The notes: generated by a model from the letters alone, not told the origin. A stretch of 64,000 nucleotides of DNA from Caldichromatium japonicum (GCF_011290485.1 NZ_CP048029.1:2862501-2926500), one strand, 5' to 3'. Positions 25,937 through 36,410 are shown, numbered from the stretch's first letter. Program-made: numbers and translations.

Positions 25937-26686
25937 TCAGAGATAAAAGCTGCGCGCCAGGGTCCCGAGCAAGAGCGCCCACCCATCGACCAGGACGAAG
26001 AGCATGAGCTTGAAGGGCAACGAGATGATCAAGGGCGAAAGCATCATCATACCCATGGACATGAGCACGCTGGCCACCACCAGGTCGATGATCAAAAAGG
26101 GGATCAGAATCAAGAATCCGATCTGAAAGGCGGTCTTCAGTTCGCTGATGACGAAGGCCGAGACCAAGAGCGTCAAGGGGATGTCGTCCGGCGTATCGAA
26201 GCCGTCGATCCCGCGGATGTTGGCGAAGAGGGCGATATCCGACTCGCGCGTCTGGGCTAACATGAATTTACGCAAGGGCTGCACCGCCTTGGCCAGGGCC
26301 TGCTCGGTGCCGAGCTGCTCCTCCATGTAGGGCTTGAGGGCGGTGTCATACATCTCCTGAAAAACCGGCGACATCACGAAAAGGGTCAGGAAAAAGGCCA
26401 GCCCTAACAGGATCTGATTGGAGGGGGTCTGGGTAGTGCCGAGCCCCTGACGCAGGATGGCAAGCACGATCAGGATGCGGGTGAAAGAGGTCATCATGAT
26501 CAGCGCCGACGGCAGGAGCGTCAGCAAGGTCATGATGATCAGAACCTGAAGGGTGATCGAATAGATCTGGCCCCCGTCTGGCGCCGTGGTCACCGTCACG
26601 GCTTTCAGACCTCCGATCTGGGCAAGCGCCAGGACCGGAGCCAGCCAGCCGGCGAAGACAAGGCCCAGACGCGCCAGCCTACGCAT
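25937..26686 (-). CDS. fliP: Flagellar export gate protein FliP
   Basis: 249 residues with a cleavable N-terminal signal peptide ([20 protein letters not shown]), characteristic of FliP, and four membrane helices. The conserved blocks [24 protein letters not shown] and [18 protein letters not shown] are complete. It forms the pentameric core of the export gate. The start overlaps fliO by 8 nt. Confidence 0.96.
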   Translation of the reverse strand: MRRLARLGLVFAGWLAPVLALAQIGGLKAVTVTTAPDGGQIYSITLQVLIIMTLLTLLPSALIMMTSFTRILIVLAILRQGLGTTQTPSNQILLGLAFFLTLFVMSPVFQEMYDTALKPYMEEQLGTEQALAKAVQPLRKFMLAQTRESDIALFANIRGIDGFDTPDDIPLTLLVSAFVISELKTAFQIGFLILIPFLIIDLVVASVLMSMGMMMLSPLIISLPFKLMLFVLVDGWALLLGTLARSFYL

Positions 26687-27089
26687 CTCCCTTCCTCCTT
26701 GGCTTATACCGGGCCAACCAGCTGGCGAAATCGGTAGGCGCAGGGGATAAGGCCGGAGGTTCGACCGGCTGGCTGAGGGTATGCAGATGCTGGACCCCAG
26801 CAGGGCTGACCGCGATCAGGATCTGATCACCGCCCACCTGGACCAGCACCAGGCGTTCGCGCGTCCCCAGCGGACGGGCGGCGAGGATCTGGATCGGGCC
26901 GCCGTCTGTATTCAGGCCGGGGACCCGCCGCATCAGCCAGGCCAAGACAAAGATGGCCAAGACCACCAAAACCAGCCCGCCGACCAACTGGTTGAGATAG
27001 CCGGCGGCCAAGGGCGGGCCTGCCTGGGGATCGGCCCAAAGCAGACCGGACGGGACAGCCAGCATCCAAAGGGCCAGGATTTGTCTCAT
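26679..27089 (-). CDS. fliO: Flagellar export-gate assembly protein FliO
   Basis: 136 residues: a signal-like hydrophobic N-terminus (about 1-18), a second membrane helix (about 33-53), and a cytoplasmic domain with the [21 protein letters not shown] pattern typical of FliO. FliO helps FliP oligomerise. It overlaps fliP by 8 nt and follows fliN by 2 nt. Confidence 0.9.
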   Translation of the reverse strand: MRQILALWMLAVPSGLLWADPQAGPPLAAGYLNQLVGGLVLVVLAIFVLAWLMRRVPGLNTDGGPIQILAARPLGTRERLVLVQVGGDQILIAVSPAGVQHLHTLSQPVEPPALSPAPTDFASWLARYKPRRKGDA

Positions 27090-27091
27090 CC

Positions 27092-27532
27092 TTACCTCAG
27101 TTTACGGATGCGCTCGCTGGGGCTGATCACATCGGTGAGCCGGATACCGAACTTTTCATTGACCACCACCACCTCGCCGTGGGCGATGAGTGTGCCATTG
27201 ACCAATACATCGAGCGGCTCGCCAGCCAGCCGGTCGAGCTCGACCACCGAACCCTGGTTGAGCTGTAACAGGTTGCGGATCGGTATACGGGTACGCCCGA
27301 TCTCCATCGAGATGGTGACTGGGACATCCAAGACCATCTCCAGATTGACGTCCGAAGGCGGCTCGGTCTTGATGTCACTGAAGTCTTCGGGCTGCATGGG
27401 ACGGACGGTATCGGCCTGGGCTCGCCCCCCACCGCCATCTGCGGATGATTTTTGTTCGGCCAGCGCCGCTGCCCAGTCGTCGGGGATGGCATCATCCGCA
27501 TTGCCGCCTGGGATGTTATTTGCGTCGCTCAT
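27092..27532 (-). CDS. fliN: Flagellar motor switch protein FliN
   Basis: 146 residues. The C-terminal SpoA domain (about 62-142) has the DVPVTISMEIGRTRIPIRNLLQL...GSVVELDRLAGEPLDVLVNG pattern. The N-terminal 60 residues are acidic and low in complexity. FliN forms the bottom of the C-ring, binding FliM, CheY-P and the export ATPase complex through FliH. It lies 40 nt after fliM. Confidence 0.96.
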   Translation of the reverse strand: MSDANNIPGGNADDAIPDDWAAALAEQKSSADGGGGRAQADTVRPMQPEDFSDIKTEPPSDVNLEMVLDVPVTISMEIGRTRIPIRNLLQLNQGSVVELDRLAGEPLDVLVNGTLIAHGEVVVVNEKFGIRLTDVISPSERIRKLR

Positions 27533-27572
27533 GCCTCCTCACCTCTAACGCAATTCTCGTCTGAACATCAAA

Positions 27573-28544
27573 TCAATGCTTGATCAGCTCGGTGAGCTTG
27601 ATGGCATTGACCCCATTGGAAACCCCGAACTTGCCGCGAAAGAGCGGGATGTCTTCGACATAGAGGACCACGGTCTCGGGCAGGTTGACGGGGATGATAT
27701 CGCCCGGCTTGATCTTAAGTAGCTCATCGACGGTCAGGGTCGCCTCGGTTAGGGTCGAGCTGATCTCAACCTTGGCCAAGGGGATCTCTTCCTCGAGGGC
27801 CCGCTGCCAACGCCGGTCCACCCCGCTGCGGTCGGACTGGATACCTGTATCCAGGATCTCGCGGATGGGCTCGATCATCGAATAAGGGAGGGTGACGTGC
27901 AGATTGCCGCCGCCGCCCTCCAGCTCGATATGGAAATCGTTGACGACCACGATCTCGGTGGGGCTGACGATATTGGCAAACTGCGGATTGACCTCGGAGT
28001 TGACGAACTCGAAGGTCAGTTCCATTACCGGCTCCCAGGCCTTCTGCATATCCTCAAATGAGGCATCAAGTAGATTCTTGATGACCCGCATCTCCATAGG
28101 GGTAAAGTCGCGCCCCTCGATCCGCGAATAAAAGCGTCCCTCCCCGCCGAAGAAGTTCTCGACCAGCCCAAAGACCAGCTTGGGATCGAAGACAAAGAGC
28201 GCTGTTCCGTGCAGGGGATAGACGCGCACGAGATTCAAGCTGGTTGGTACATAGAGCGAATGCAGATATTCCGAAAATTTGGTGATACGCGCCCCGATGA
28301 CTGAGATCTCAGTCGCCCGACGCAACATATTGAACAGATGGACCCGTAGATAGCGCGCGAATCGTTCGTTGATCATGTCGAGCGTCGGCATGCGCCCGCG
28401 GACAATGCGCTCTTGGGTCGCGAAGTCATAGGGCCGCACCCCGCTAGGCGGCGGCGGAGCCTCGGTATCGATCCCACCGCCATCGACGCCATGCAACAAG
28501 GCGTCGATCTCGTCTTGGCTGAGGATGTCGGATTGCTGGGCCAT
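27573..28544 (-). CDS. fliM: Flagellar motor switch protein FliM
   Basis: 323 residues: an N-terminal CheY-P-binding peptide ILSQDEIDALLHG (7-19), a middle CheC-like domain (about 45-225) and a C-terminal SpoA domain (about 245-318). FliM lines the C-ring and transmits CheY-P binding to FliG to reverse rotation. It is 7 nt downstream of fliL and 40 nt upstream of fliN. Confidence 0.97.
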   Translation of the reverse strand: MAQQSDILSQDEIDALLHGVDGGGIDTEAPPPPSGVRPYDFATQERIVRGRMPTLDMINERFARYLRVHLFNMLRRATEISVIGARITKFSEYLHSLYVPTSLNLVRVYPLHGTALFVFDPKLVFGLVENFFGGEGRFYSRIEGRDFTPMEMRVIKNLLDASFEDMQKAWEPVMELTFEFVNSEVNPQFANIVSPTEIVVVNDFHIELEGGGGNLHVTLPYSMIEPIREILDTGIQSDRSGVDRRWQRALEEEIPLAKVEISSTLTEATLTVDELLKIKPGDIIPVNLPETVVLYVEDIPLFRGKFGVSNGVNAIKLTELIKH

Positions 28545-28551
28545 CGTCGGG

Positions 28552-29136
28552 TTATTGCATGATCAGATCATTGAACAAGACGTCGCGGATATCCGCAGGC
28601 TCGCCCGCTGAGGCGAGGATGCGCACCAGGGTCTGGCGCAAGGCCTCGCGCAGTGTCTCCTTGCCCTCTGGGGTATTGAGGGCGACGAAGTCCTGGCTCG
28701 CCAAGAGGCTCAGGATATCGTTGCGCAGCCTAGGCTTGTGTTTATCCAAGGCCGCAGGCACCAGCGGGTTGAAGGTGGAAACTACCAAACCCAGTCGCAG
28801 AAAACGCGCCTGCCCCGAGATGAGGTTGGCTGTAAAGCTGCCGAGGTTGTGATAAACGAGTGTAGGCGGCGGCGCGGCGCTTTGGGACGCAGCGGCAGCC
28901 GGGGGCGGGGCGGGCTGGGGCTGAGGCGCGCTCGCGCCATCGGCGTTGGCCGTCTCTTCCGTCGTGTCGGTCGGTTTGGGTCGCAGAAGAAAATAATAGG
29001 CGGCAAATCCCCCACCGCCGAGGAGCAGCAGGGCAAGCAGCAGGATGATGATCAACTTGATGCGCACGCCGGCAGGCTTGGCAGCCCCCGCATCGGTGGG
29101 TGGCTTGGCGGTGGGCTTCTTTTTTTTCTCTGCCAT
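28552..29136 (-). CDS. fliL: Flagellar basal-body/stator-associated protein FliL
   Basis: 194 residues: a Lys-rich cytoplasmic start, one membrane helix (about 27-50), a Pro/Ala-rich linker and a periplasmic FliL domain (about 93-194) resembling stomatin-type folds (LVYHNLGSFTANL). FliL surrounds the stators and supports torque. The gap from fliK is 74 nt. Confidence 0.93.
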   Translation of the reverse strand: MAEKKKKPTAKPPTDAGAAKPAGVRIKLIIILLLALLLLGGGGFAAYYFLLRPKPTDTTEETANADGASAPQPQPAPPPAAAASQSAAPPPTLVYHNLGSFTANLISGQARFLRLGLVVSTFNPLVPAALDKHKPRLRNDILSLLASQDFVALNTPEGKETLREALRQTLVRILASAGEPADIRDVLFNDLIMQ

Positions 29137-29210
29137 CGTTTAGACCTGATGGAATCTTGACGCCTGGATTGTAAACACTCTCTCGCAGAGCGCCAGCCTT
29201 GGCTTGGGCC

Positions 29211-30494
29211 TCAGCTAAAGACATCGAGCCGGCGCGCCAGGATCGTCAGTGTATCCTGAACCGCCAGCGTCCCTGACTCGTCTTCATCGATCTCATCGAG
29301 CGCAGACGTCTGGGTGGGCGATCCACGCCCTTGGCCTTGATCGCGCCGCGGGGCCTGGTCCGAGACCGAGACATTACCCAGCCAGATCCCCTCTTGGGCG
29401 AGCGATTCACGCAGTTTGGGCAGGGCGGCGTCCAGGACCTCGCGCGCCACCGGATGGGCCGTGACAAAGTGCACATGGGTCCGCTCGCCATCCTGAACGA
29501 CCCGCACCTCCAGGCCGCCCAGGCTAGGCGGATGCAGCTTGATCTCGGCGGTATCCAGACCCTGCTCCAGCGACCAGCGCACCTGGGCAGCCAGGGTCTG
29601 CTCGCCGCCTGGCTGTAACAAGCGATTGAGGTCCAAGACCTGCGTACGTACGCCCGCTGTTGCTGCTGGATCAGTGGCTGAACGGACCCCTACACCTTGG
29701 ACAGGATCGGGCACTACCGAGCGCAGGGTAGCCGTCGATGCGTCAAGCGCAGTCTGGAGCGCATCGTCAGGGCCCAATCTGGGGTCTTGTCCACCCAAAT
29801 CAGCCACCTGATAGCGGTTTATTTGGGCTGTTTCGGCCCCTAGGACCTTCCCCAGCCACCCGTTCCAGCGCTCAGGACCCGCGGCTGTCTCGGCATCTGC
29901 CACAGACCCACCATCGATTGTAGGCATAGACATCTGCGCCGCTTGGACCTGGCTCAAGCGTACAGCAAACCTCCCGCGCCCCGCGATCGGGTCGAGCAGA
30001 GCACCCCCAGTCGCCATACCGCCCAAGGTTGTCACTTGCCCGTCTGGACATGAGGACTGGGATGTCGCACTCTGCAGCAGCATCGCCCCTGACTGAGCCA
30101 ACCGATCGAGCACAGCGGTCGGCAGCCATCCGAGATAGACCCCGCTGTCCTCGGTCTGGGGATCGGTGTCATCTGGATCGGATTGCCCGTCATCGGTCGC
30201 TGCCTCTGGCAAGACGCTTGTCGCATCGGTCAAGGTTAGACTCAAACCGCCCAACCCCAGCGGCTGCTGGTCCGCCATAAGCGCCAGACACTGCCCCACC
30301 AGGGTCTGATCGTCGAGCGCCGCGACCGCCTGCGGATCAACACCTTGCTTGAGCAGGAGGGCGCAGATCTGGGCGGCAAACGATCCGACAAAATCGGCGC
30401 TATCGGCGGTGCCCAGGGCCGCGCCCGTATCCAGCTCGCCTAGGATCTGGGTCAACCAGCCCGACAGGCCGGAGAGACTAAAGGTTTGGGTCAT
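29211..30494 (-). CDS. fliK: Flagellar hook-length control protein FliK
   Basis: 427 residues with little conservation in the first 280 or so, as is normal for this secreted ruler. The C-terminal Flg_hook domain (about 295-385) has QVRWSLEQGLDTAEIKLHPP, then SLGGLEVRV. This domain meets FlhB and triggers the specificity switch when the hook is long enough. It lies between fliJ (25 nt upstream) and fliL. Confidence 0.9.
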   Translation of the reverse strand: MTQTFSLSGLSGWLTQILGELDTGAALGTADSADFVGSFAAQICALLLKQGVDPQAVAALDDQTLVGQCLALMADQQPLGLGGLSLTLTDATSVLPEAATDDGQSDPDDTDPQTEDSGVYLGWLPTAVLDRLAQSGAMLLQSATSQSSCPDGQVTTLGGMATGGALLDPIAGRGRFAVRLSQVQAAQMSMPTIDGGSVADAETAAGPERWNGWLGKVLGAETAQINRYQVADLGGQDPRLGPDDALQTALDASTATLRSVVPDPVQGVGVRSATDPAATAGVRTQVLDLNRLLQPGGEQTLAAQVRWSLEQGLDTAEIKLHPPSLGGLEVRVVQDGERTHVHFVTAHPVAREVLDAALPKLRESLAQEGIWLGNVSVSDQAPRRDQGQGRGSPTQTSALDEIDEDESGTLAVQDTLTILARRLDVFS

Positions 30495-30519
30495 GGTCTT
30501 TACCTCGTCCTGAATCCGT

Positions 30520-30957
30520 CTATGAGCCTTCGTTTCGCATCTGCCGTGCCGCTTGGCGTGTCGCCCAGAGGTCGAGTTCGCGCTGTTGGCGGCGGCTGTC
30601 GGCGATGGCCTCGAGCCGGCGGCGGCGTTCGATCAGTTTTTCCAGCGACAGGGTGGCCTGATGCCGCTCCAGCCAGACCGCGCGTACCTGTTCGGTCTGA
30701 GACTGGGCAGCGGCCACCCGCAGGTCTTGCTGTTGCAGCGCCCCGCGTAATTGCTGATGCATCAGGGCCAACTGTTTCATGAGATGCACATCATTGGGGA
30801 TCGGTGCGTTCAGATAGATCTGCTGATATTCCAAAAGCTGGGAGCGCTGCTGTTCCAGGCGGTTGAGCTCAGCCAGACGCGCGCCTAAAAGCGCCGCCGC
30901 CTCGTTCTCTTGGGCCTGGCGGATCTTGAGGAGTCGTTCAAAACGCTTGACGCTCAT
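30520..30957 (-). CDS. fliJ: Flagellar export chaperone FliJ
   Basis: 145 residues, almost wholly a two-helix coiled coil rich in Gln, Arg, Leu and Glu, beginning MSVKRFERLLKIRQAQE. FliJ sits in the centre of the FliI hexamer like a rotor stalk and links it to FlhA. Length and position (after fliI, before fliK) fit the family. Sequence conservation is low, so context carries much of the call. Confidence 0.88.
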   Translation of the reverse strand: MSVKRFERLLKIRQAQENEAAALLGARLAELNRLEQQRSQLLEYQQIYLNAPIPNDVHLMKQLALMHQQLRGALQQQDLRVAAAQSQTEQVRAVWLERHQATLSLEKLIERRRRLEAIADSRRQQRELDLWATRQAARQMRNEGS

Positions 30958-30970
30958 ATCATGTCCCCGC

Positions 30971-32347
30971 TCACAGCAGGCCGATCAGCTCGAAGAGCTG
31001 GCGGCGGGCCTCTTCAAAACTGGCCTTTTCCAGGCGCCCCTGCGCCAGATAGGCCTCCAGACGCGGATACATGGCCACCGCCTCGTCGAGCTGGGGGTCC
31101 GCACCCTTGCGATAGGCCCCGACCGCGATGAGGTCGCGGTTGCGCATATAGGTAGACATCAGATGGCGGAAGCGATGCGCGGCCTTGAGATGCTCGGGCG
31201 CAACGATGGCGCTCATGACCCGCGAGACTGAGGCGCCGATGTCGATGGCGGGATAGCGTCCGGTCTCGGCGATCTCGCGCGATAGGACCACGTGTCCGTC
31301 GAGGATGGCGCGCGCCGAATCGACGACCGGATCGTTTTGATCATCGCCTTCGGCCAGCACGGTATAAAAGGCGGTGATCGAGCCGCCGCCGTGATCGCCG
31401 TTGCCGGCGCGCTCGACGAGCTGGGGCAGACGGGCAAAGACCGAGGCCGAATAGCCCTTGGTCGCCGGCGGTTCACCGATGGCCATCGAGATCTCGCGCG
31501 CCGCCTGGGCAAAGCGGGTGAGCGAGTCCATGAGCAGCAAGACATTCAGCCCCAGGTCGCGGAAGGATTCGGCGATGGTCGTGGCCACCCAGGCCCCATG
31601 CTGGCGCAGGAGCGGCGACTGATCGGCGGGGACGGCGACCACCACCGTGCGCCGGCGCGCCTCCTCGTCCAGGATGTCATAGATGAACTCATTGACCTCA
31701 CGCCCGCGCTCGCCGATCAGACCCACCACGATGACATCGGCGCTGGTATGCCGGGTCATCATCCCCAAGAGCACGCTCTTGCCGACACCGCTGCCGGCAA
31801 AGAGGCCCACGCGCTGACCGCGCCCGATCGAGAGCAGGCCGTTGAGGGCGCGGATACCGACGTCCAATGGCTCGCTGATCGGTTTGCGACCCAGAGGATT
31901 GATGGGCCGACCCTCGATCGGCGCCCAGTCGTCGGTGCGGATCGGTCCCTTACCATCGAGCGGGCGCCCCAGGGCATCGACCACCCTTCCGAGCAGCGCT
32001 GGACCCACTGGGATCAGCCGCCGCTGTTCCAGGGGCTCGATAGGCGCCCCGGGCGCTAGGCCTTCCAGCTTGCCCTCGGGCATCAAAAAGGTGCGCTCAC
32101 CCTGGAAACCCACGACCTCGGCGGCGAGCCTACGCCCATCGATCGTCAGGATCGCTGCCCGCCCGCCGACTGGCAGACGGATCCCTTCGGCCTCGAGGGT
32201 CATGCCAACCATGCGCGAGAGCCGACCCTCGGGCTGCGGCGGCAAGAGATCATCGACACGCCGGCGCGAACGGGCGAGCCGTTCGCGTAGCCCCTGCGCC
32301 ACCTGCTGCGCGCCCTGACGTTTGAGCTCCTCGATCTGCTCGCTCAT
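30971..32347 (-). CDS. fliI: Flagellar export ATPase FliI
   Basis: 458 residues, of the F1-beta-like family. Walker A is AGSGVGKS (184-191); [13 protein letters not shown] is the conserved catalytic loop, and [15 protein letters not shown] carries Walker B. The N-terminal domain mediates hexamer and FliH contacts. The enzyme unfolds and delivers substrates to the export gate. It lies 5 nt after fliH. Confidence 0.97.
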   Translation of the reverse strand: MSEQIEELKRQGAQQVAQGLRERLARSRRRVDDLLPPQPEGRLSRMVGMTLEAEGIRLPVGGRAAILTIDGRRLAAEVVGFQGERTFLMPEGKLEGLAPGAPIEPLEQRRLIPVGPALLGRVVDALGRPLDGKGPIRTDDWAPIEGRPINPLGRKPISEPLDVGIRALNGLLSIGRGQRVGLFAGSGVGKSVLLGMMTRHTSADVIVVGLIGERGREVNEFIYDILDEEARRRTVVVAVPADQSPLLRQHGAWVATTIAESFRDLGLNVLLLMDSLTRFAQAAREISMAIGEPPATKGYSASVFARLPQLVERAGNGDHGGGSITAFYTVLAEGDDQNDPVVDSARAILDGHVVLSREIAETGRYPAIDIGASVSRVMSAIVAPEHLKAAHRFRHLMSTYMRNRDLIAVGAYRKGADPQLDEAVAMYPRLEAYLAQGRLEKASFEEARRQLFELIGLL

Positions 32348-32352
32348 GATGC

Positions 32353-33288
32353 CTACACCTCGTCGTCAGTCCCCGCAGTCGGTGGACCTATCTCGTAAGT
32401 GGATGCCGTGGCAGCAGGTGGTGTTGCGTCCCAGATCTGGGCCCGAGCGGCTGTCTCTCGATCGGACGCTGCTATCTCGTTTGACTGTGCATCCCCTGCC
32501 GCGGCGGGCGGCTCCGTAGCCGGCAGGTGCGCATCAGCGGCGGCAGTTTCAGACCCGGGCACCCCCAACTCGCCCCAGAGCGCCTCAATCCCTTGAGATA
32601 GGCGGGTCTCGATCCTGGCATCGATCCGGCTTAGGCCACTGAGCACCACGCAGCCACCGCGCTCGATGGCAGAATCCGGGATCCAGCTGATCCGTTCATC
32701 CTGCGCCCTAGCATAGGCCTCCAGGATCGCCTGATCCTCGGGATTGACCTGGACCCGCACCGGATGGTTGCGCGAGGGCAGTTGTTTGAGCGCCGCATCC
32801 AGCACTTTCTGGATGAGTTCGGGCCGGATACTCAGCTCAGCCAGAATCACCCGCCGCGCCAGGGTGGACACCAGGGCCAGGAGCTCGGGCTCCACGACCT
32901 CGACCGCTTCGGCAAGCGGATCGGCCAGGGCGCGGGCGATCCCTTCCAAGGCAGTGACACTCTCAGCAAGCCGCTGCTCCTCGAAGCGATGCCATTCCTC
33001 CTCGCGCGCCGCGCGTTCGGCACGCTCCTGTTCTGCCTCTTGCTCGGCCTGGGCGCGGCCTGCCTGATAACCGGCCTCATAGCCTTCGCGATAGCCAAGC
33101 TCGGCGCCTTCTTGCCGAGCCGCCTCCTTGATCGCCGCGATCTCCTCCTCGGTCGGCGGTGGGGGCGGAGGGGCAAGCTCAGGTTCAGGTTCAGGCTCGG
33201 GCTCGATGCGGATACTGACATCGGGCGGCAGCCACCGCTGAATCCGGGCCAGGCGCTGACCCTCGGTCACCGAGATCACACCATTCAC
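32353..33288 (-). CDS. fliH: Flagellar export regulator FliH
   Basis: 311 residues: a Glu-Pro repeat and Pro-rich N-terminus (about 25-50), a Glu/Ala coiled coil with glycine-spaced repeats ([18 protein letters not shown], GxxxG-like, about 65-82), and a V-ATPase-E-like C-terminal domain (about 110-235). An Ala-rich tail of about 70 residues is longer than usual. FliH binds and restrains FliI and links it to FliN. The start overlaps fliG by 4 nt. Confidence 0.92.
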   Translation of the reverse strand: MNGVISVTEGQRLARIQRWLPPDVSIRIEPEPEPEPELAPPPPPPTEEEIAAIKEAARQEGAELGYREGYEAGYQAGRAQAEQEAEQERAERAAREEEWHRFEEQRLAESVTALEGIARALADPLAEAVEVVEPELLALVSTLARRVILAELSIRPELIQKVLDAALKQLPSRNHPVRVQVNPEDQAILEAYARAQDERISWIPDSAIERGGCVVLSGLSRIDARIETRLSQGIEALWGELGVPGSETAAADAHLPATEPPAAAGDAQSNEIAASDRETAARAQIWDATPPAATASTYEIGPPTAGTDDEV

Positions 33289-34301
33289 AGCATCGCCTCC
33301 CCACCCTTGCCGGCCAGGATGATCTCACCGCTCTCGGCCAGACGTCGGGCCACTGCCAGGATCTCCTTCTGCGCCGCCTCAACATCGCTGACCCGTACTG
33401 GACCCTTGCTCTCTAGATCCTCACGCAGCATCTCGGCGGCGCGTTTGGACATGTTCTTGAAGATCTTGTCCCGAAGCTCTTCGTCGGCACCCTTGAGCGC
33501 CAACACCAAGGTCTCGGTATTGACCTCGCGCAACAGGCGCTGGATACCGCGGTCATCGACATCGAGCAGGTTGGCAAAGACGAACATCAGCTCCTGGATA
33601 CGCTCGCTCAAATCCTCATCGACCTGTTTGACACTATCCATGATTGCCGATTCGCGCGACGCTTCCATGAAGTTGAGGATATTGGCCGCGGTCTGGACCC
33701 CGCCGATCCGCGAGGATTTAGCGGTGGTCTTGCCCGAGAGCTGGCTTTCCAGGATCTCGTCGAGCTCTTGCAGGGCCGCCGGCTGGATGCCGTCGAGGGT
33801 GGCGATGCGCAGGATGATGTCGGACTGCATACGGTCGGGCAGATAGGTCAGAGTCTCAGCAGCCTGGTCGGGGTCGAGATGCGACAGGACGACCGCCACG
33901 ATCTGCGGGTGTTCGTGGCGGATCATCTCGGCGATCGCCCGCGGATCGAGCCATTTGAGCGCCTCCAGTCCTTTGGAGTTGCGCCCGATGAGGATGCGAT
34001 CGATGAGACCCGCGGCCTTTTCCTCACCCAAGGCCGAGCGCAGCACATTGCGCACATAGTCGTCGGCGCCGATCCCCAGTGCCGTCTGGTCTTGGATGAC
34101 CTCGGAGAACTCCTTGAGCACCTCATCGATGTCACCGCGCGTCACCCGCTCGAGCGAGGCCATAGCGATCCCGATCTTTTGCACCTCCTTGGGACCCAGG
34201 TGCTTGAGCACCTCAGCAGCGCATTCCTCGCCGATGCTCATCATGAAGATCGCCACGCGCTCAGCGCCCGGGCGTTTCTTGACCGCAGGTTCAGTTGCCA
34301 T
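33285..34301 (-). CDS. fliG: Flagellar motor switch protein FliG
   Basis: 338 residues with the three FliG parts: an N-domain binding FliF (about 10-110), a middle ARM domain with the EHPQ motif (about 115-195, HEHPQIVAVVL), and a C-terminal torque domain with charged residues (about 205-335, MFVFANLLDVDDRGIQRLLREV). FliG transfers torque from stators to rotor. The start lies inside the end of fliF (11-nt overlap). Confidence 0.97.
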   Translation of the reverse strand: MATEPAVKKRPGAERVAIFMMSIGEECAAEVLKHLGPKEVQKIGIAMASLERVTRGDIDEVLKEFSEVIQDQTALGIGADDYVRNVLRSALGEEKAAGLIDRILIGRNSKGLEALKWLDPRAIAEMIRHEHPQIVAVVLSHLDPDQAAETLTYLPDRMQSDIILRIATLDGIQPAALQELDEILESQLSGKTTAKSSRIGGVQTAANILNFMEASRESAIMDSVKQVDEDLSERIQELMFVFANLLDVDDRGIQRLLREVNTETLVLALKGADEELRDKIFKNMSKRAAEMLREDLESKGPVRVSDVEAAQKEILAVARRLAESGEIILAGKGGEAML

Positions 34302-36039
34302 CTTCAGCCAACCATTGTTTGATGACCTGGACTACCCGTTTGGGGTCCTGACGCACCAACTCGCGCACCGCCTCGATGTCGAGCTGCTGACGGTCGGGGC
34401 CCTTGGGACCAAGCAGGGCGGCAATCGCCGAGGGTTCGTGGGTGAGCGAGACGATCTCTTCGCCCTCAGCCCCTGCCTCGCCCTCAGCGGCTGCCTCGCC
34501 CTCGCGCGCCGTCTCGTCTGTAAGCGCCAGGGTCTCCTCGCCAGCTGCCTCTTCCTCCTCTTCCTCGGGCTCAGGCGGCTTGGGCAAAAGCTGGTTGAGT
34601 GCCGGCTTGACCACGGTCAGCATGACGATGAGCGCCAACAACAGGCCGCCGACGATCTTGACCAGCTCCAGGAACCAAGGCTGGGTCCAGATCGGCTCGC
34701 CCGCCTCCGCAGGTTCGGGGACGAAAGGCGCCGAGCTGACCTGCAACGAATCGCCGCGTGCCTCATTTAAACCAATGGCATCTCGAACCAGTTTGCGCAA
34801 GGTCTCCAGCTCGGCCTCGGAACGCGGCACTCGCACCGGCTCACCGGCCTCATTGACCTGATCGGCATAATCGACCACCACCGCCGCGGTCAGCCGACGC
34901 ACGCTGCCCGGCATCTCCTGGATGTGCGACAGGGTGCGACTGATCTCATAGTTGCGTGTGGTCTGCTGCGAGCGGCTGCTCGGCATCTGATTGTTGGGCT
35001 GGGCCTGCTGCTGGCCGACGACCCCGCCCGCTGGCGGTTGATTGGTCAGCGCCCCAGGGATGCCGCCAACCAGGGGATCAGCGCCCATGCGTTCTTCTTC
35101 GTTGAGCTGTTCGGAACGTACCGCGGTGCGATCCGGGTCATAGGCCTCCTGGGTCCGCTCGACCCGCGAGAAGTCCAAGTCTGCCGTGACCTGGACCCGC
35201 ACTCGGTTGCGCCCGCCGACAATGGGGGCCAATAAGGACTCGGCGCGTTCGATATAGCGCGACTCGATGCGATGGACATATTCGAGCTGATCGAGCGTCA
35301 ATTGATCGTCGCGGTTCTTGGCGTTCGCGGTCAGGAGGCGTCCGCTCTGATCCACGACCGTCACCCGTTCGGGGACCAGCTCAGGGACGCTCGATGAGAC
35401 CAGATGGACGATGGCATTGATTTGAGCATCGGTCAGCTCCTCCCTGCCCTTGAGCTGTAATACGACCGAGGCGCTCGGCGGGATGCGCTCGCGGACAAAA
35501 ACCGAGCGTTCGGCCTTAGCGATATGGACCCGCGCCCGCTCAACCGGCGCAAGCGCTGCGATCGAGCGCGCCAATTCACCCTCCACTGCCCGTTGATAAC
35601 GCGCGCCCTCGATCAGGCGGCTGGTGCCAAAGCCGGATTCCTGTTGCAAGAGCTCAAAACCAATATCTGCCGACTTAGGGAGCCCCTCTCCAGCGAGCTG
35701 GAGACGGGTCTCGGCGATACGCTGCTGGGGCACCTGGATCTGGCCCGTATCGTTATCGACCCGATAGGGCACCCCGAGTTTGTCGAGGGCCTTCATCACC
35801 TCGCCAGCCTCAGTCGGATCGATCTTGGCAAAGAGCGGGGCATAGGTCGGGCTTAGGGCCCAGACCAAGATCGCGACCACCGCCACCAGACCGCCGGCCA
35901 GGATGCCGATGAGGGCGATCTGCCGGCCCACTGGCATCTCGCGGAAGCTCTTGAGACCCAGCGCCAGGCGTCCGCCCAAGGTATTGGGATCGGGCTGCGG
36001 GCTCGGCGGCAGCGGATTTTCGGCGATGGCGGTATCCAT
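34291..36039 (-). CDS. fliF: Flagellar MS-ring protein FliF
   Basis: 582 residues: an N-terminal membrane helix (about 40-65), ring-building motifs of the YscJ/FliF type (about 70-260; PTYAPLFAKIDPTEAGEVMKAL), a variable loop, a second membrane helix (about 455-478) and an acidic C-terminal tail that binds FliG. The first ring assembled, it forms the base of the flagellum. It lies 35 nt after fliE and overlaps fliG. Confidence 0.97.
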   Translation of the reverse strand: MDTAIAENPLPPSPQPDPNTLGGRLALGLKSFREMPVGRQIALIGILAGGLVAVVAILVWALSPTYAPLFAKIDPTEAGEVMKALDKLGVPYRVDNDTGQIQVPQQRIAETRLQLAGEGLPKSADIGFELLQQESGFGTSRLIEGARYQRAVEGELARSIAALAPVERARVHIAKAERSVFVRERIPPSASVVLQLKGREELTDAQINAIVHLVSSSVPELVPERVTVVDQSGRLLTANAKNRDDQLTLDQLEYVHRIESRYIERAESLLAPIVGGRNRVRVQVTADLDFSRVERTQEAYDPDRTAVRSEQLNEEERMGADPLVGGIPGALTNQPPAGGVVGQQQAQPNNQMPSSRSQQTTRNYEISRTLSHIQEMPGSVRRLTAAVVVDYADQVNEAGEPVRVPRSEAELETLRKLVRDAIGLNEARGDSLQVSSAPFVPEPAEAGEPIWTQPWFLELVKIVGGLLLALIVMLTVVKPALNQLLPKPPEPEEEEEEAAGEETLALTDETAREGEAAAEGEAGAEGEEIVSLTHEPSAIAALLGPKGPDRQQLDIEAVRELVRQDPKRVVQVIKQWLAEDGN

Positions 36040-36074
36040 AACAGTGCAAACGCAAGGATTGACTCAAAGGGCCT

Positions 36075-36410
36075 TCAGACCTGCATGCTCATGACCTCTT
36101 GATAGGCCGCCAGCAGCCGGTTGCGTACCTGCATGGTGGCCTCGAAGGCCACGCTCGATTTGTTCATGGCAACCATGATCTGCGGCAGACTAACTGTTTT
36201 ATCGCCCAGCTCAAACCGGGTCTGGAGGTTGCTCGACTCCTGCTGGAGCTGGTTGACGCCGCGGATGGCATCGCGCAGCGTGGCCGCAAATTCGGCGCCG
36301 GCATCGGGTGTCTGCGCGGTTGCGGCAGCCGGGGCAGCCCCTTCGACCCGGCCAGACTGGGCGAGGGCGCGCATCTGCGCCAAGACCTGTTGGATCTGGA
36401 TCTCGCTCAT
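36075..36410 (-). CDS. fliE: Flagellar hook-basal body complex protein FliE
   Basis: 111 residues, all helical, with the C-terminal FliE signature (LPQIMVAMNKSSVAFEATMQVRN). FliE joins the MS ring to the rod and is the first secreted component. It is the first gene of the long flagellar run and has a -24/-12 sigma54-type site about 70 nt upstream (36481-36494). Confidence 0.95.
   Translation of the reverse strand: MSEIQIQQVLAQMRALAQSGRVEGAAPAAATAQTPDAGAEFAATLRDAIRGVNQLQQESSNLQTRFELGDKTVSLPQIMVAMNKSSVAFEATMQVRNRLLAAYQEVMSMQV

Noticed and set aside
29137..29210. A second sigma54-like site (GG-N10-GC) before fliL
   Set aside because: The spacing can be found, but the -24 and -12 contexts match poorly in GC-rich DNA, so it is likely chance.
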